A stretch of DNA of 64,000 nucleotides from Bog-756 sp963696495. GTDB lineage: Bacteria; Actinomycetota; Acidimicrobiia; Acidimicrobiales; RAAP-2. The stretch is from NCBI GenBank assembly GCA_963696495.1, contig CAVOKJ010000002.1:434001-498000 (forward strand), written 5' to 3'. Both the position numbers and the translations under genes were made by a program. Positions 56,784-64,000 of the stretch are shown here, one piece after another; the stretch's first letter is position 1, and each line of letters begins with the position of its first letter. Below the pieces are notes generated by a model. It made no database searches. It worked only from the letters and a program-made list of their open reading frames with translations, and was not told the origin of the DNA.

Positions 56784-57956
56784 CTACCAACCCGTCGACG
56801 GGCCCCGGGTCGACAGCCGATCGGCCACCAGCTCGATCCGGTCCATCGGCTGCACGAGGGCGATCCGCACGAACCCCTCCCCACCGGGGCCGTAGAACTC
56901 ACCCGGGCTGACGAGCAGGCCGACCTCGAGGGCCAGGGACTCGGTGACCGACCAACCGCCACCGGTGACCGACGACGGCACCGGTACCCACAGGTAGAAG
57001 CCGCCGGCCGGGAGCCCGACCGTCAGACCGGCGGCGGTGAGCACGCCGGCCAGGGCCGTCAGTCGCTCGAGGTAGCGCTGTCGCTGCACGACGACGTGGG
57101 GGTCGTCGTCGAGCGCCACCACCGCCCCGGCCTGGACCGGGCCGGGGACCATCAGTCCGGCGTGGCGGCGTACGTCGAGGAGGAAGCTCACCAGGTCGGG
57201 GTCACCGGCGTAGAGGCCGACCCGGATCCCGGCCAGGTTGGACCGCTTGGACAGCGAGTGCACGGCCACCACCCCGGACGTCCCGGACTCGAGCACGGTG
57301 CGGGGCGGTCCCTCCCAGGTGAACTCCGAATAGCACTCGTCCGAGAAAACGGGGACCCCGTGGGCCCGTCCCCACGCCGCCACGGCCTGGTGATCGGTGA
57401 GCCGGCCGGTGGGATTGGACGGGGAGTTCGTCCACAGGAGGAGGGCCCGCGCCGCGTCCGCCGCGTCGATCGACGACAGGTCCGGTCCCCCGGCTGCCAG
57501 CTCGGCGACCGGGACCGGTCGGCAGCCGGCCAGCAGAGCGCCCATGGCGTACGTCGGGTAGGAGACCGCCGGATAGAGGACGGTGTCGCGGTCGGGCGAA
57601 CGGAGACGGAGGTAGTGCGCCGCCGATGCCACGAACTCCTTCGTGCCGACGCAGGCCGCCACCTCGAGATCGGGATCGACCGACACGCCGAAGCGGCGAC
57701 CGAGCCAACCGGCCGCCGCCCGCCGGAGCGCCGACGAGCCGGGGGACGTCGGGTAGCCGCGCTCGGTGCCCGACTCGGCCATGGCCCGGAGGACCGACGG
57801 TGGTGGGGGGTCGCACGGTGTGCCGATCGAGCAGTCCACCACCCCGTCGGCCCCGAACCGCTCGACGGCCCTCGCCTTCAGGTCGTTCAGCCGCTCGTAG
57901 GGATAGGGGGGCGGGACGAAGCCACCCGGTGCGGACGCCGCCGTCGTCCCGGTCAC
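56784..57956 (-). CDS. dapC: Succinyldiaminopimelate aminotransferase (DapC type)
   Basis: This 390-residue fold-type I PLP enzyme has YPTSPGSSALRRAAAGWLG near residue 68, TNSPSNPTGRLTDH near 178, FSDECYSEFTWEG near 205 and the PLP lysine in HSLSKRSNLAGIR near 236. The sequence matches actinobacterial DapC, and dapD/dapE lie directly downstream. GTG at 57956 overlaps the hflX stop by 4 bases. It precedes dapD by 114 bp, a gap that holds a short repeat and a candidate dapD promoter. Confidence 0.9.
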   Translation of the reverse strand: MTGTTAASAPGGFVPPPYPYERLNDLKARAVERFGADGVVDCSIGTPCDPPPPSVLRAMAESGTERGYPTSPGSSALRRAAAGWLGRRFGVSVDPDLEVAACVGTKEFVASAAHYLRLRSPDRDTVLYPAVSYPTYAMGALLAGCRPVPVAELAAGGPDLSSIDAADAARALLLWTNSPSNPTGRLTDHQAVAAWGRAHGVPVFSDECYSEFTWEGPPRTVLESGTSGVVAVHSLSKRSNLAGIRVGLYAGDPDLVSFLLDVRRHAGLMVPGPVQAGAVVALDDDPHVVVQRQRYLERLTALAGVLTAAGLTVGLPAGGFYLWVPVPSSVTGGGWSVTESLALEVGLLVSPGEFYGPGGEGFVRIALVQPMDRIELVADRLSTRGPSTGW

Positions 57957-59263
57957 GAGGCCACGAACTCGGCGAAGCGGGACTGGCCGACGTCGTCGAG
58001 CACGACCTGGATGCGGGTCGACTCCTCGCCCGCCACCTCGCCGACGATCTCCCCCTCGCGGTGGACGGCGGCCAGGACGTCCCCACGCGCCCAGGGGATG
58101 TCGAGCTCGACCACCCGGTCGCCGACACGGAGCCGGTCCCCCATGGCGACCAACAGTTGGTCGATCCCCTCGCCGGTCCGGGCCGACACCCGCACCGAGC
58201 CGTCGTTCGCCGCCATCAGGCGCTGGGCCTCCTCGGCCGCTTCGCCGCCATGGGCGAGGATGGCATCGGACTTGTTCACCACCAGCAGCTCGGGCAGACC
58301 GTCCGCCCCGATCTCCGAGAGCACGGTCCGCACGGCGTCGACCTGCCCTTCGAAGTCGGGGGCGGACCCGTCGACGACATGGACGATGAGGTCCGACTCC
58401 CCGACCACCTCGAGGGTGGAGCGGAACGCCTCGACCACCTGGTGGGGAAGCTTGCGCACGAATCCCACCGTGTCGGTCAGCAGCACGGTCTCACCCCCGG
58501 GCAGGTCGAGCTGACGCGTGCGGGGGTCGAGCGTGGAGAACAGACGGTTCTCCACCAGTACGTCGGCCCCGCACAGCCGGTTCAACAGGGTCGACTTCCC
58601 GGCGTTGGTGTAGCCCACCAGCGACACGGTGCGCTGCCGGGAGCGGGCCCGGCCCTTGCGCTGGGTCCGCCGGGTGCGGTCGAGCTGCCGCAGGTCGGAC
58701 TCGAGCCGGGACATCCTCCGCACCAGGCGCCGGCGGTCGACCTCGAGGGCGGTCTCGCCGGGGCCCCGGGTGCCGATCCCACCGGCCTGCTGGCTGAACG
58801 ACCGGCCCCGGCCCCGCAGGCGCGGCAGGCGGTAGCGCAGGAGGGCCAGCTCGACCTGGGCCCGCCCCTCGGGGGTCCGGGCGTTCTGGGCGAAGATGTC
58901 GAGGATGACCGCCGTGCGGTCGATGGCCGTCCGACCCAGGATCTTCTCCAGGTTGCGCTGCTGGGCCGGGGTGAGGTCGTCGTCGAAGACCACCGTGTCG
59001 GCATCGACGGCCAGGCAGGCGGCCAACAGCTCCTCGGCCTTGCCCCGGCCCAGGTAGGTGGCCGGGTCCGGGGTGGTCCGGCGCTGGACGATGCGATCCA
59101 TCACATCGGCACCGGCGGTGGCCACCAGGAGGGCGAGCTCATCGAGCGCCGCCTCGGTGTCGGCCAGCGTGGTGTGGGGGAAGGTGACGCCGACCAGGAC
59201 GATGCGTTCCCGAACCGACCGGGAGATGAGGGTGTCGGTGAACGCCGAGTCGGTCGGGCTCAC
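57953..59263 (-). CDS. hflX: GTPase HflX
   Basis: This 436-residue ribosome-associated GTPase splits or rescues stalled ribosomes. The N-terminal glycine-rich domain shows DPATYLGRGKAEEL and FDDDLTPAQQRNLEKILG, then RGPGETALEVDRRRL. The G domain has GYTNAGKSTLLNRL (P-loop), LLTDTVGFVRKLPHQ (G3) and VVNKSD (G4). GTG at 59263 overlaps the dapF stop as GTGA, which fixes the start. Its place next to miaA/miaB is common, as in E. coli hfq-hflX loci. Confidence 0.95.
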   Translation of the reverse strand: MSPTDSAFTDTLISRSVRERIVLVGVTFPHTTLADTEAALDELALLVATAGADVMDRIVQRRTTPDPATYLGRGKAEELLAACLAVDADTVVFDDDLTPAQQRNLEKILGRTAIDRTAVILDIFAQNARTPEGRAQVELALLRYRLPRLRGRGRSFSQQAGGIGTRGPGETALEVDRRRLVRRMSRLESDLRQLDRTRRTQRKGRARSRQRTVSLVGYTNAGKSTLLNRLCGADVLVENRLFSTLDPRTRQLDLPGGETVLLTDTVGFVRKLPHQVVEAFRSTLEVVGESDLIVHVVDGSAPDFEGQVDAVRTVLSEIGADGLPELLVVNKSDAILAHGGEAAEEAQRLMAANDGSVRVSARTGEGIDQLLVAMGDRLRVGDRVVELDIPWARGDVLAAVHREGEIVGEVAGEESTRIQVVLDDVGQSRFAEFVAS

Positions 59264-60129
59264 GGGTGGGCCGCCGCCAGGATCTCGTCCGGGCGGACCT
59301 CGACATCGGCCACCCGGTGGACCGGCCCGCTGAGGCGGATCCCGTCGGGCGCCAGCAGGACGGTGAGGACGCCACCGGGATTGTGGACCTCCACCCGCTC
59401 GCCCACCACTCCCCAGCTCTGGGCGGCGGCGGCGGCGGCGGCGCTCCCGGTCCCGCACGCCTGGGTCTCCCCCACTCCCCGCTCCCACACCCGCAGGACG
59501 ATCGAGTCGGGGGCCGGGCCGGCGGCGATGAACTCCACGTTGACCCCCGCCGGGTGCACCGCTTGGAGCTGGCTGCCCAACCCGGCGACGTCCACCCCGT
59601 CGACGTCGGGGCCGAGGAGCACCAGGTGGGGATTGCCCAGGTCGACCTCCCGGGCCCGTCGCTCGGCGAACCGTTGGGGCTGGTCGGGGCCCAGATCGGC
59701 CTTGCCCATGTCCACCGACGCCGCCGCCGCGCCGGGGCGCTCGCCCGGTTGGAACTCGACGGTGCGGACCCCGCCCAGCGTCCACACCGTGAAGGTCGGT
59801 GCCTGCACCACGCCGGCGTCCACCGCCGCCTGGGCCAGGCAGCGAATCCCGTTCCCACTCATCTCGGCGACGCCGCCGTCGGCATTGCGGAGGTCCATGG
59901 CCAGGTCCGCACCCCTCTCGCCGCCGAGCACGCGGATGACCCCGTCAGCGCCGACTCCGAACCGGCGGTCGCACAGGGCCCGCACCAGGTGGTCGCCGAG
60001 CGGCACCGTGTCGTCCAGGTCCACGAGGACCAGGAAGTCGTTCCCCGCCCCGTGGTGCTTGGTGAAGCGCAGCGGGCCGGTGGGCCGGGGGGCCGGCGCG
60101 GACGGGGGGGCTGGAGTGGATGGAGTCAT
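59260..60129 (-). CDS. dapF: Diaminopimelate epimerase
   Basis: The 289-residue PLP-independent epimerase converts LL-DAP to meso-DAP. Its two catalytic cysteines are Cys97 in MSGNGIRCLAQ and Cys225 in ETQACGTGSA. KHHGAGNDFLVLVD near residue 24 begins the first domain. ATG at 60129 was chosen and leaves a Pro/Ala-rich leader of about 20 residues. It starts 10 bp after the miaA stop and overlaps hflX, so it is in the miaB-miaA-dapF-hflX-dapC transcription unit. Confidence 0.95.
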   Translation of the reverse strand: MTPSTPAPPSAPAPRPTGPLRFTKHHGAGNDFLVLVDLDDTVPLGDHLVRALCDRRFGVGADGVIRVLGGERGADLAMDLRNADGGVAEMSGNGIRCLAQAAVDAGVVQAPTFTVWTLGGVRTVEFQPGERPGAAAASVDMGKADLGPDQPQRFAERRAREVDLGNPHLVLLGPDVDGVDVAGLGSQLQAVHPAGVNVEFIAAGPAPDSIVLRVWERGVGETQACGTGSAAAAAAAQSWGVVGERVEVHNPGGVLTVLLAPDGIRLSGPVHRVADVEVRPDEILAAAHP

Positions 60130-60139
60130 CACGTCGTGG

Positions 60140-61173
60140 TCATTCTCCCACCGGTTCGGGGACCGGGGGGCCGCCGGCCAGGTGGGCGGCGATCCGGCCC
60201 ACCGGGTCGTCGTCCGGACCCATCCACACGATACGGGGATCACGCCGGAACCACGCCAGCTGGCGGCGGGCGAAGGTGCGGGTCCGGCGGATCGCCCGGT
60301 CGATCGCCTCCGGCAGCGGGACGCCGTCTTCGACATGGCTCAGGAGCTCGCGGTAGCCGAGCGCCTGGCGGGCCGTGCGGGACATCCCCCCGGGCCGCCG
60401 CGAGAGGGACCGGACCTCGTCGAGGAACCCGAGATCGAGGAGCCGTTCGAAGCGCCGGTCGATCCGCCGGTCCAGTTCGGCCAGCTCGTGGCGGACCCCC
60501 ACCTGGGCGATCCCACTGCGGGGGTACCGCTCGAGGCCCGGTCCGAAGGACGAGAACGGGCGGCCCGAGCCGACGGTCACCTCGAGCGCCCGCAGCAGGC
60601 GGCGGCGGTTGGTGGGCTGGATCCTCGCCGCCGCCGACGGGTCGAGGACCGCCAGTCGCCGGTGGAGGGACGAGAGGGCGTCCCGCTCACCGGCGCTGCC
60701 CTCGGGTCCTGCCGCCTCGAGCTCGGCGGCGAGCTCCGATGCCGCCTCGGGGAACCGTCCCGGGAAGGCCAGGTCGTCGACCACCGACCGCAGGTACAGC
60801 CCCGTGCCGCCCACCAGCACGGCCTGTCGGCCCCGGCGGGCGATGTCGGCCAGCGCGGCCCGGGCCGCCGCCTGGAACTGGCGCACGCTGAACTCCTCAC
60901 CGGGATCGACCAGGTCCACCAGGTGGTAGCGCACCCGGGCACGCGCCTCGGCCGTCGGTTTGGCCGTCCCGATGTCCATGCCCCGGTACACCGCCATGGA
61001 GTCGACGGAAACCAGCTCGACCCGGTGCCCGCCATCCGGCCCCTCCCCGAGGACCGCCGACCGCAGGGCGACGTCGAGGGCGATCGCCGACTTCCCCGAC
61101 GCGGTGGGGCCGACCAGGGCGATCGCCGCCGGTTCCCGGTGCTCCGCCCGCCCGGGCCCCCGGCGACGCTCAA
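60140..61173 (-). CDS. miaA: tRNA dimethylallyltransferase, with an apparent 1-nt frameshift or non-standard start
   Basis: MiaA prenylates A37 of tRNAs reading UNN codons. The body is normal: P-loop LVGPTASGKSAIAL, VSVDSMAVYRGMDIGTAKPT, LVGGTGLYLRSVVDDL and ALGYREL. In the MiaA frame there is no ATG, GTG or TTG between the miaB stop and the P-loop; the first is an ATG at 60997, which would drop the P-loop. A TTG at 61173 lies one frame off and would join correctly if one G were added to the five-G run at 61157-61161. Either the sequence has an indel here or an ATC/CTG start is used. Confidence 0.85.
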
Positions 61174-61186
61174 CGAAGGTCGCCGC

Positions 61187-62665
61187 TCAGCCGGCGGCGA
61201 CGGGGATCCGGGTCCGATGGGACGGGCCGGCCGTCACGCCGCGCAGCGCTCCGGAGAGGTGGTGACGGGCGGCCTCGGTCACCACGACCTCGGCGAAGGC
61301 ACCCTCGGGGACCGGCGGGCGCCCGTCCATCCGGAAGTGGACGAGCTTGTTCTGGCCGGTCCGGCCGGTGGTGACGGCCGGGTCCCGCTTGGAGGGCCCC
61401 TCCACCACCACCTCCTCCACCAGTCCGATGCGGGCACGGTGCCGGGACAGGGCGGAGCGCTCCACCACCACCCGGAGCCGGTCGAAGCGGTCGGCCACCA
61501 CATCCGGTGGGACGAACCGCTCGGTCATCGATGCCGCCCGGGTGCCCGGCCGGGGGGAGAAGACGAAGGTGTAGGCGCTGTCGTAGGACGCCTCGGCCGC
61601 CACCTCCAGCGTGCGCTCGAAGTCGTCCTCGCTCTCGCCGGGGAACCCCACGATCAGGTCGGTCGTCACGGCCAGGTCGGGGATGGCGGCGCGGGCGGCG
61701 GCCAGTCGCGCCAGGTACCGGTCAGCGGTGTAGCCCCGCCGCATCCCGGCGAGGACGGCGTCACTGCCCGACTGGAGCGGGAGGTGGAGGTGGGGGCAGA
61801 CCTCGTCCGTCTCGGCCATGGCGGCGATGGTCTCCGGACGGAGATCCTTCGGATGGGGGCTCGTGAACCGGACCCTCCGGATGCCGTCGACACCACCCAC
61901 CGCCCGCAGGAGCTCGGCGAACAGCGGCCGGCGGCGGGTGAGGTCCCGTCCGTAGGAGTTGACGTTCTGCCCGAGGAGCGTGACCTCGGTCACACCCCGG
62001 CGGGCCAGGACCCCGACTTCGGCGACCAGGTCGTCGAAGGGCCGGGACACCTCTCCCCCCCGCACCGACGGCACGATGCAGAAGGCGCACGAGTTGTCAC
62101 AGCCCGTCTGGATGGTGACCCACGCCGCATAGGGCAGGTCCCGGACGGCGGCCAGGGCGGCGACCTGCTGGTCGGCCGTCGGATCGGTCACGGGCAGCGG
62201 CTCGTCGAGGATCTCCACGACCGGGCCCGACGCCGCGGCCCGGCGCAGCAGCGCCGGGGCACGGGTGAGGTTGTGGGTGCCGAAGACCACGTCGACGTGG
62301 GGCGCCCGCTGGCGGATCCGTTCCTGGTCCATCTGGGCCAGGCATCCCCCCACCGCGATCTGCATGCCCGGACGGGCCTCCCGCAGCGACTTGAGGTTCC
62401 CCAGGTGCCCGTAGAACTTGTTGTCGGCGTTCTCCCGGATGCAGCAGGTGTTGAAGACGACCACGTCCGCCGACTCGATGTCCGGGGACGCCACCAGTCC
62501 ATCGGCCAGCAGGGCGCCGGCCAGGCGTTCCGAGTCGTGTTCGTTCATCTGGCACCCGAAGGTGCGGATGTGGAAGGTGCGGGGGACCGTCTCCGCCCCT
62601 GGTCGGGTCACCCGGCCGTCGCCGGCCGGGGCACGCTCGCCCGACGGGGAATCGACGCTGGCCAT
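61187..62665 (-). CDS. miaB: tRNA-2-methylthio-N6-dimethylallyladenosine synthase
   Basis: The 492-residue radical-SAM methylthiotransferase adds a methylthio group to i6A37. The N-terminal auxiliary cluster cysteines are Cys38, Cys74 and Cys108 (FGCQMN, NTCCIREN, GGCLAQ). The radical-SAM CxxxCxxC is Cys189, Cys193, Cys196 (CDNSCAFC), and a C-terminal TRAM-like domain follows. ATG at 62665 was chosen (62683 is possible). TATCCT lies 5 nt upstream. Its product acts on the tRNA made by MiaA, encoded next. Confidence 0.95.
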   Translation of the reverse strand: MASVDSPSGERAPAGDGRVTRPGAETVPRTFHIRTFGCQMNEHDSERLAGALLADGLVASPDIESADVVVFNTCCIRENADNKFYGHLGNLKSLREARPGMQIAVGGCLAQMDQERIRQRAPHVDVVFGTHNLTRAPALLRRAAASGPVVEILDEPLPVTDPTADQQVAALAAVRDLPYAAWVTIQTGCDNSCAFCIVPSVRGGEVSRPFDDLVAEVGVLARRGVTEVTLLGQNVNSYGRDLTRRRPLFAELLRAVGGVDGIRRVRFTSPHPKDLRPETIAAMAETDEVCPHLHLPLQSGSDAVLAGMRRGYTADRYLARLAAARAAIPDLAVTTDLIVGFPGESEDDFERTLEVAAEASYDSAYTFVFSPRPGTRAASMTERFVPPDVVADRFDRLRVVVERSALSRHRARIGLVEEVVVEGPSKRDPAVTTGRTGQNKLVHFRMDGRPPVPEGAFAEVVVTEAARHHLSGALRGVTAGPSHRTRIPVAAG

Positions 62666-62742
62666 GCCACAGGATACGGCCATCCGGTCCGGCCGGGAGC
62701 GGTGCCGGTCCCCCGGGCTTGCCCGGGGCGGTCCCGGCCCGG

Positions 62743-63093
62743 CTAGGGGTGGGAGGCCACCACCACGGTGTGGATCCCCCCGCGGACCAACCAGTCGGTC
62801 GTCACGGTCATCCTCCGGGGCGCCACGGCGGCCACCAGGTCGTCGAGGATCCGGTTGGTCATGTCCTCGTGGAAGCCACCCTCGTTGCGGAAGCTCCACA
62901 GGTAGAGCTTGAGGGACTTGAGCTCGACGAGCGAGCGGTCGGGGACGTACGTGACGACCACGGTGGCGAAGTCGGGCTGGCCGGTGAGCGGGCACAGGCA
63001 GGTGAACTCCGGGGTCTCGCAGCGGACCTCGTAGTCGCGCCCGGGGTGGGGATTGGCCACCGCCTGCAGCTCCTTGGTCGGTTCGCTGGGCAC
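62743..63093 (-). CDS. queF: NADPH-dependent 7-cyano-7-deazaguanine reductase
   Basis: The 116-residue protein is the short, unimodular QueF type. The catalytic Cys34 is in FTCLCPLTGQPDFA, with Asp41 nearby; ELKSLKLYLWSFRNEGGFHED follows, and the C-terminal GGIHTVV is typical. QueF reduces preQ0 to preQ1 in queuosine synthesis. GTG at 63093 gives a normal N-terminus, although no strong Shine-Dalgarno precedes it. It starts 13 bp after the thrB stop. No other queuosine genes are in the window. Confidence 0.92.
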   Translation of the reverse strand: MPSEPTKELQAVANPHPGRDYEVRCETPEFTCLCPLTGQPDFATVVVTYVPDRSLVELKSLKLYLWSFRNEGGFHEDMTNRILDDLVAAVAPRRMTVTTDWLVRGGIHTVVVASHP

Positions 63094-63106
63094 GGCCGTC
63101 GCTCGC

Positions 63107-63994
63107 CTAGCGGTCGGCGCTGAAGTCGTAGACCGGGTCGGCCCCGTCACGTTCCAGCACGAGGCCGTGCATGTCGGGATGGAGCACGAGCACCTCGCCG
63201 GGCACGGCGGCCTCGGCCATCGAGGACTCGGCGCCCGACCGGACCCGGTCGGACTCGGCGCCCTTGCAGATGCCCACGAGCGACGGCCCGGCACCGGACC
63301 AGCACACGGCCAGGGCCCCGCTGGTCGTCATCCCGGCCAGGAGCTTGGGGGCGGCCGGGAACAGCGGGCTCCGGTAGTCCTGGTGGAGCCGGTCCTCGGT
63401 GGCCTCGCCGATCAGCACCCGGCTGTCGGCCAGGCCGGCGATCAACAGGGCCATCCTCGACAGGTTGAAGGCGGCACTCTCGCGGCTCACCTGATTGGGT
63501 AGGGCCTGCCGGGACCGGGCCGTCGACAAGGTGAGATCGGGGACGATCACCACGAAGGCCAGGCTCACGTCCAGCGCCAGGCGCACCGCCTGCACCCCTC
63601 CTTTGACCCGGGCGGCCGCCACCAGCCCCCCCACCGTCGACGCCGCGGCATTGTCGGGATGGCCGTCCATGTGGGCGGCGACCGCCAGCGGGTCGGACGC
63701 GCCGGCCGCCGCGGCCGCCGCCACCGCCAGGGCCGCCGACGAGCCGAGCCCGCGGGCCACGGGGATCTGGGAGCGGACGGTGATGGCCAGGCGATCGGTG
63801 CCGGCGACGTCGATGGCGACCCGGGCGGCCAGGTGGGAGGGATCGTCGGCCATCCCCGCCCCCTCACCCTCGGACCGCACGATCAGCTTGGACGCCGGCT
63901 CGACCTCGACCTCCACGTACCGGTCGAGGGCGATGGCGAGGGTGTCGAATCCCGGGCCCAGGTTGGCGCAGGAGGCTGGCGCTCGGGCTCGCAC
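63107..63994 (-). CDS. thrB: Homoserine kinase (5' end at or beyond the window edge)
   Basis: This GHMP kinase phosphorylates homoserine for threonine synthesis. ASCANLGPGFDTLAIALD is at the N-terminus, the ATP motif IPVARGLGSSAALAVAAAA lies near residue 76, GHPDNAAASTVGG near 111, and a late SGALAVCWSGAGPSLVG block. Starting at GTG 63994 gives 295 residues, slightly short of the usual N-terminus, so the true start may be just outside the window. It is followed by queF. Confidence 0.92.
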   Translation of the reverse strand: MRARAPASCANLGPGFDTLAIALDRYVEVEVEPASKLIVRSEGEGAGMADDPSHLAARVAIDVAGTDRLAITVRSQIPVARGLGSSAALAVAAAAAAGASDPLAVAAHMDGHPDNAAASTVGGLVAAARVKGGVQAVRLALDVSLAFVVIVPDLTLSTARSRQALPNQVSRESAAFNLSRMALLIAGLADSRVLIGEATEDRLHQDYRSPLFPAAPKLLAGMTTSGALAVCWSGAGPSLVGICKGAESDRVRSGAESSMAEAAVPGEVLVLHPDMHGLVLERDGADPVYDFSADR

Positions 63995-64000
63995 ACCGAC

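Noticed and set aside
57626..62746. 1706-codon plus-strand open frame across dapC, hflX, dapF, miaA and miaB
   Set aside because: Runs antisense to five well-supported genes; composition is Gly/Arg/Pro-rich and shows no fold. A by-product of high GC.
1..64000. tRNA or rRNA genes
   Set aside because: No stretch with a tRNA-like arm pattern or rRNA-like conserved text was noticed by eye on either strand; a covariance-model scan would be decisive.

Overview
The window is 64 kb of very GC-rich, gene-dense chromosomal DNA. The gene set points to a high-GC Actinomycetota member, and I infer the class Acidimicrobiia. The supporting genes are: a bacterial proteasome activator (Bpa), SepF and DivIVA with no FtsA, F420-type oxidoreductases (LLM and PPOX classes), a DUF3040 membrane protein, LexA with CGAAC-type SOS boxes, and a meso-DAP type MurE. 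The genus is not determinable from the sequence alone. I see no rRNA, tRNA, prophage, insertion sequence or CRISPR.

Region by region. 1-6.9 kb: the 3' part of an LCP cell-wall ligase, then menaquinone genes menD/menH (divergent), menA, menB and menE. 7-14.2 kb: mixed accessory metabolism, with an SDR, an amidohydrolase-like protein, an ABC transporter pair, F420-type oxidoreductases, and a SnoaL protein beside a SigG-like ECF sigma factor. 14.4-22.8 kb: a DUF255 protein, an unknown protein, an alkaline-phosphatase-fold enzyme, bpa and dnaE. 23-26 kb: an unknown protein, an Rrf2 regulator, a histidine phosphatase and a group 2 sigma factor.

26-46 kb, minus strand: a long cell-division and wall cluster. 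In transcription order it is mraZ, rsmH, ftsL, ftsI, murE, mraY, ftsW, murG, murC, murB, ftsQ, ftsZ, pgeF, yggS, sepF, yggT, divIVA, a dksA-like gene, lspA and an rluA-family gene. murF, murD and ftsA are not in it. Most junctions from rsmH to ftsQ are 4-base overlaps, which suggests translational coupling.

46-54.8 kb: a lipoate-ligase-like protein, an HNH protein, a ROK kinase, DUF3040, dinB, a LmbE-type deacetylase, nrdR, a divergent LysM gene/lexA pair with four SOS boxes, and an aldo/keto reductase. 54.8-64 kb, minus strand: lysine/DAP genes (dapE, dapD, dapC, dapF) interleaved with hflX, then miaA, miaB, queF and thrB. DapD/C/E/F make meso-DAP, which the MurE in the division cluster would add to peptidoglycan, so the two large clusters are metabolically linked.

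The most notable signals are non-coding. They are four LexA boxes over two opposed promoters, a 10-bp-period MraZ-box array over a TTGACC-N17-TAAAGT promoter, and seven start codons each preceded at exactly 6 nt by a TANNNT -10 hexamer (candidate leaderless transcripts). One of those seven starts an 8-codon ORF that overlaps an ABC-transporter gene. Short tandem arrays (15-36 bp units) sit at several gene boundaries. I did not find an obviously new multi-gene system.
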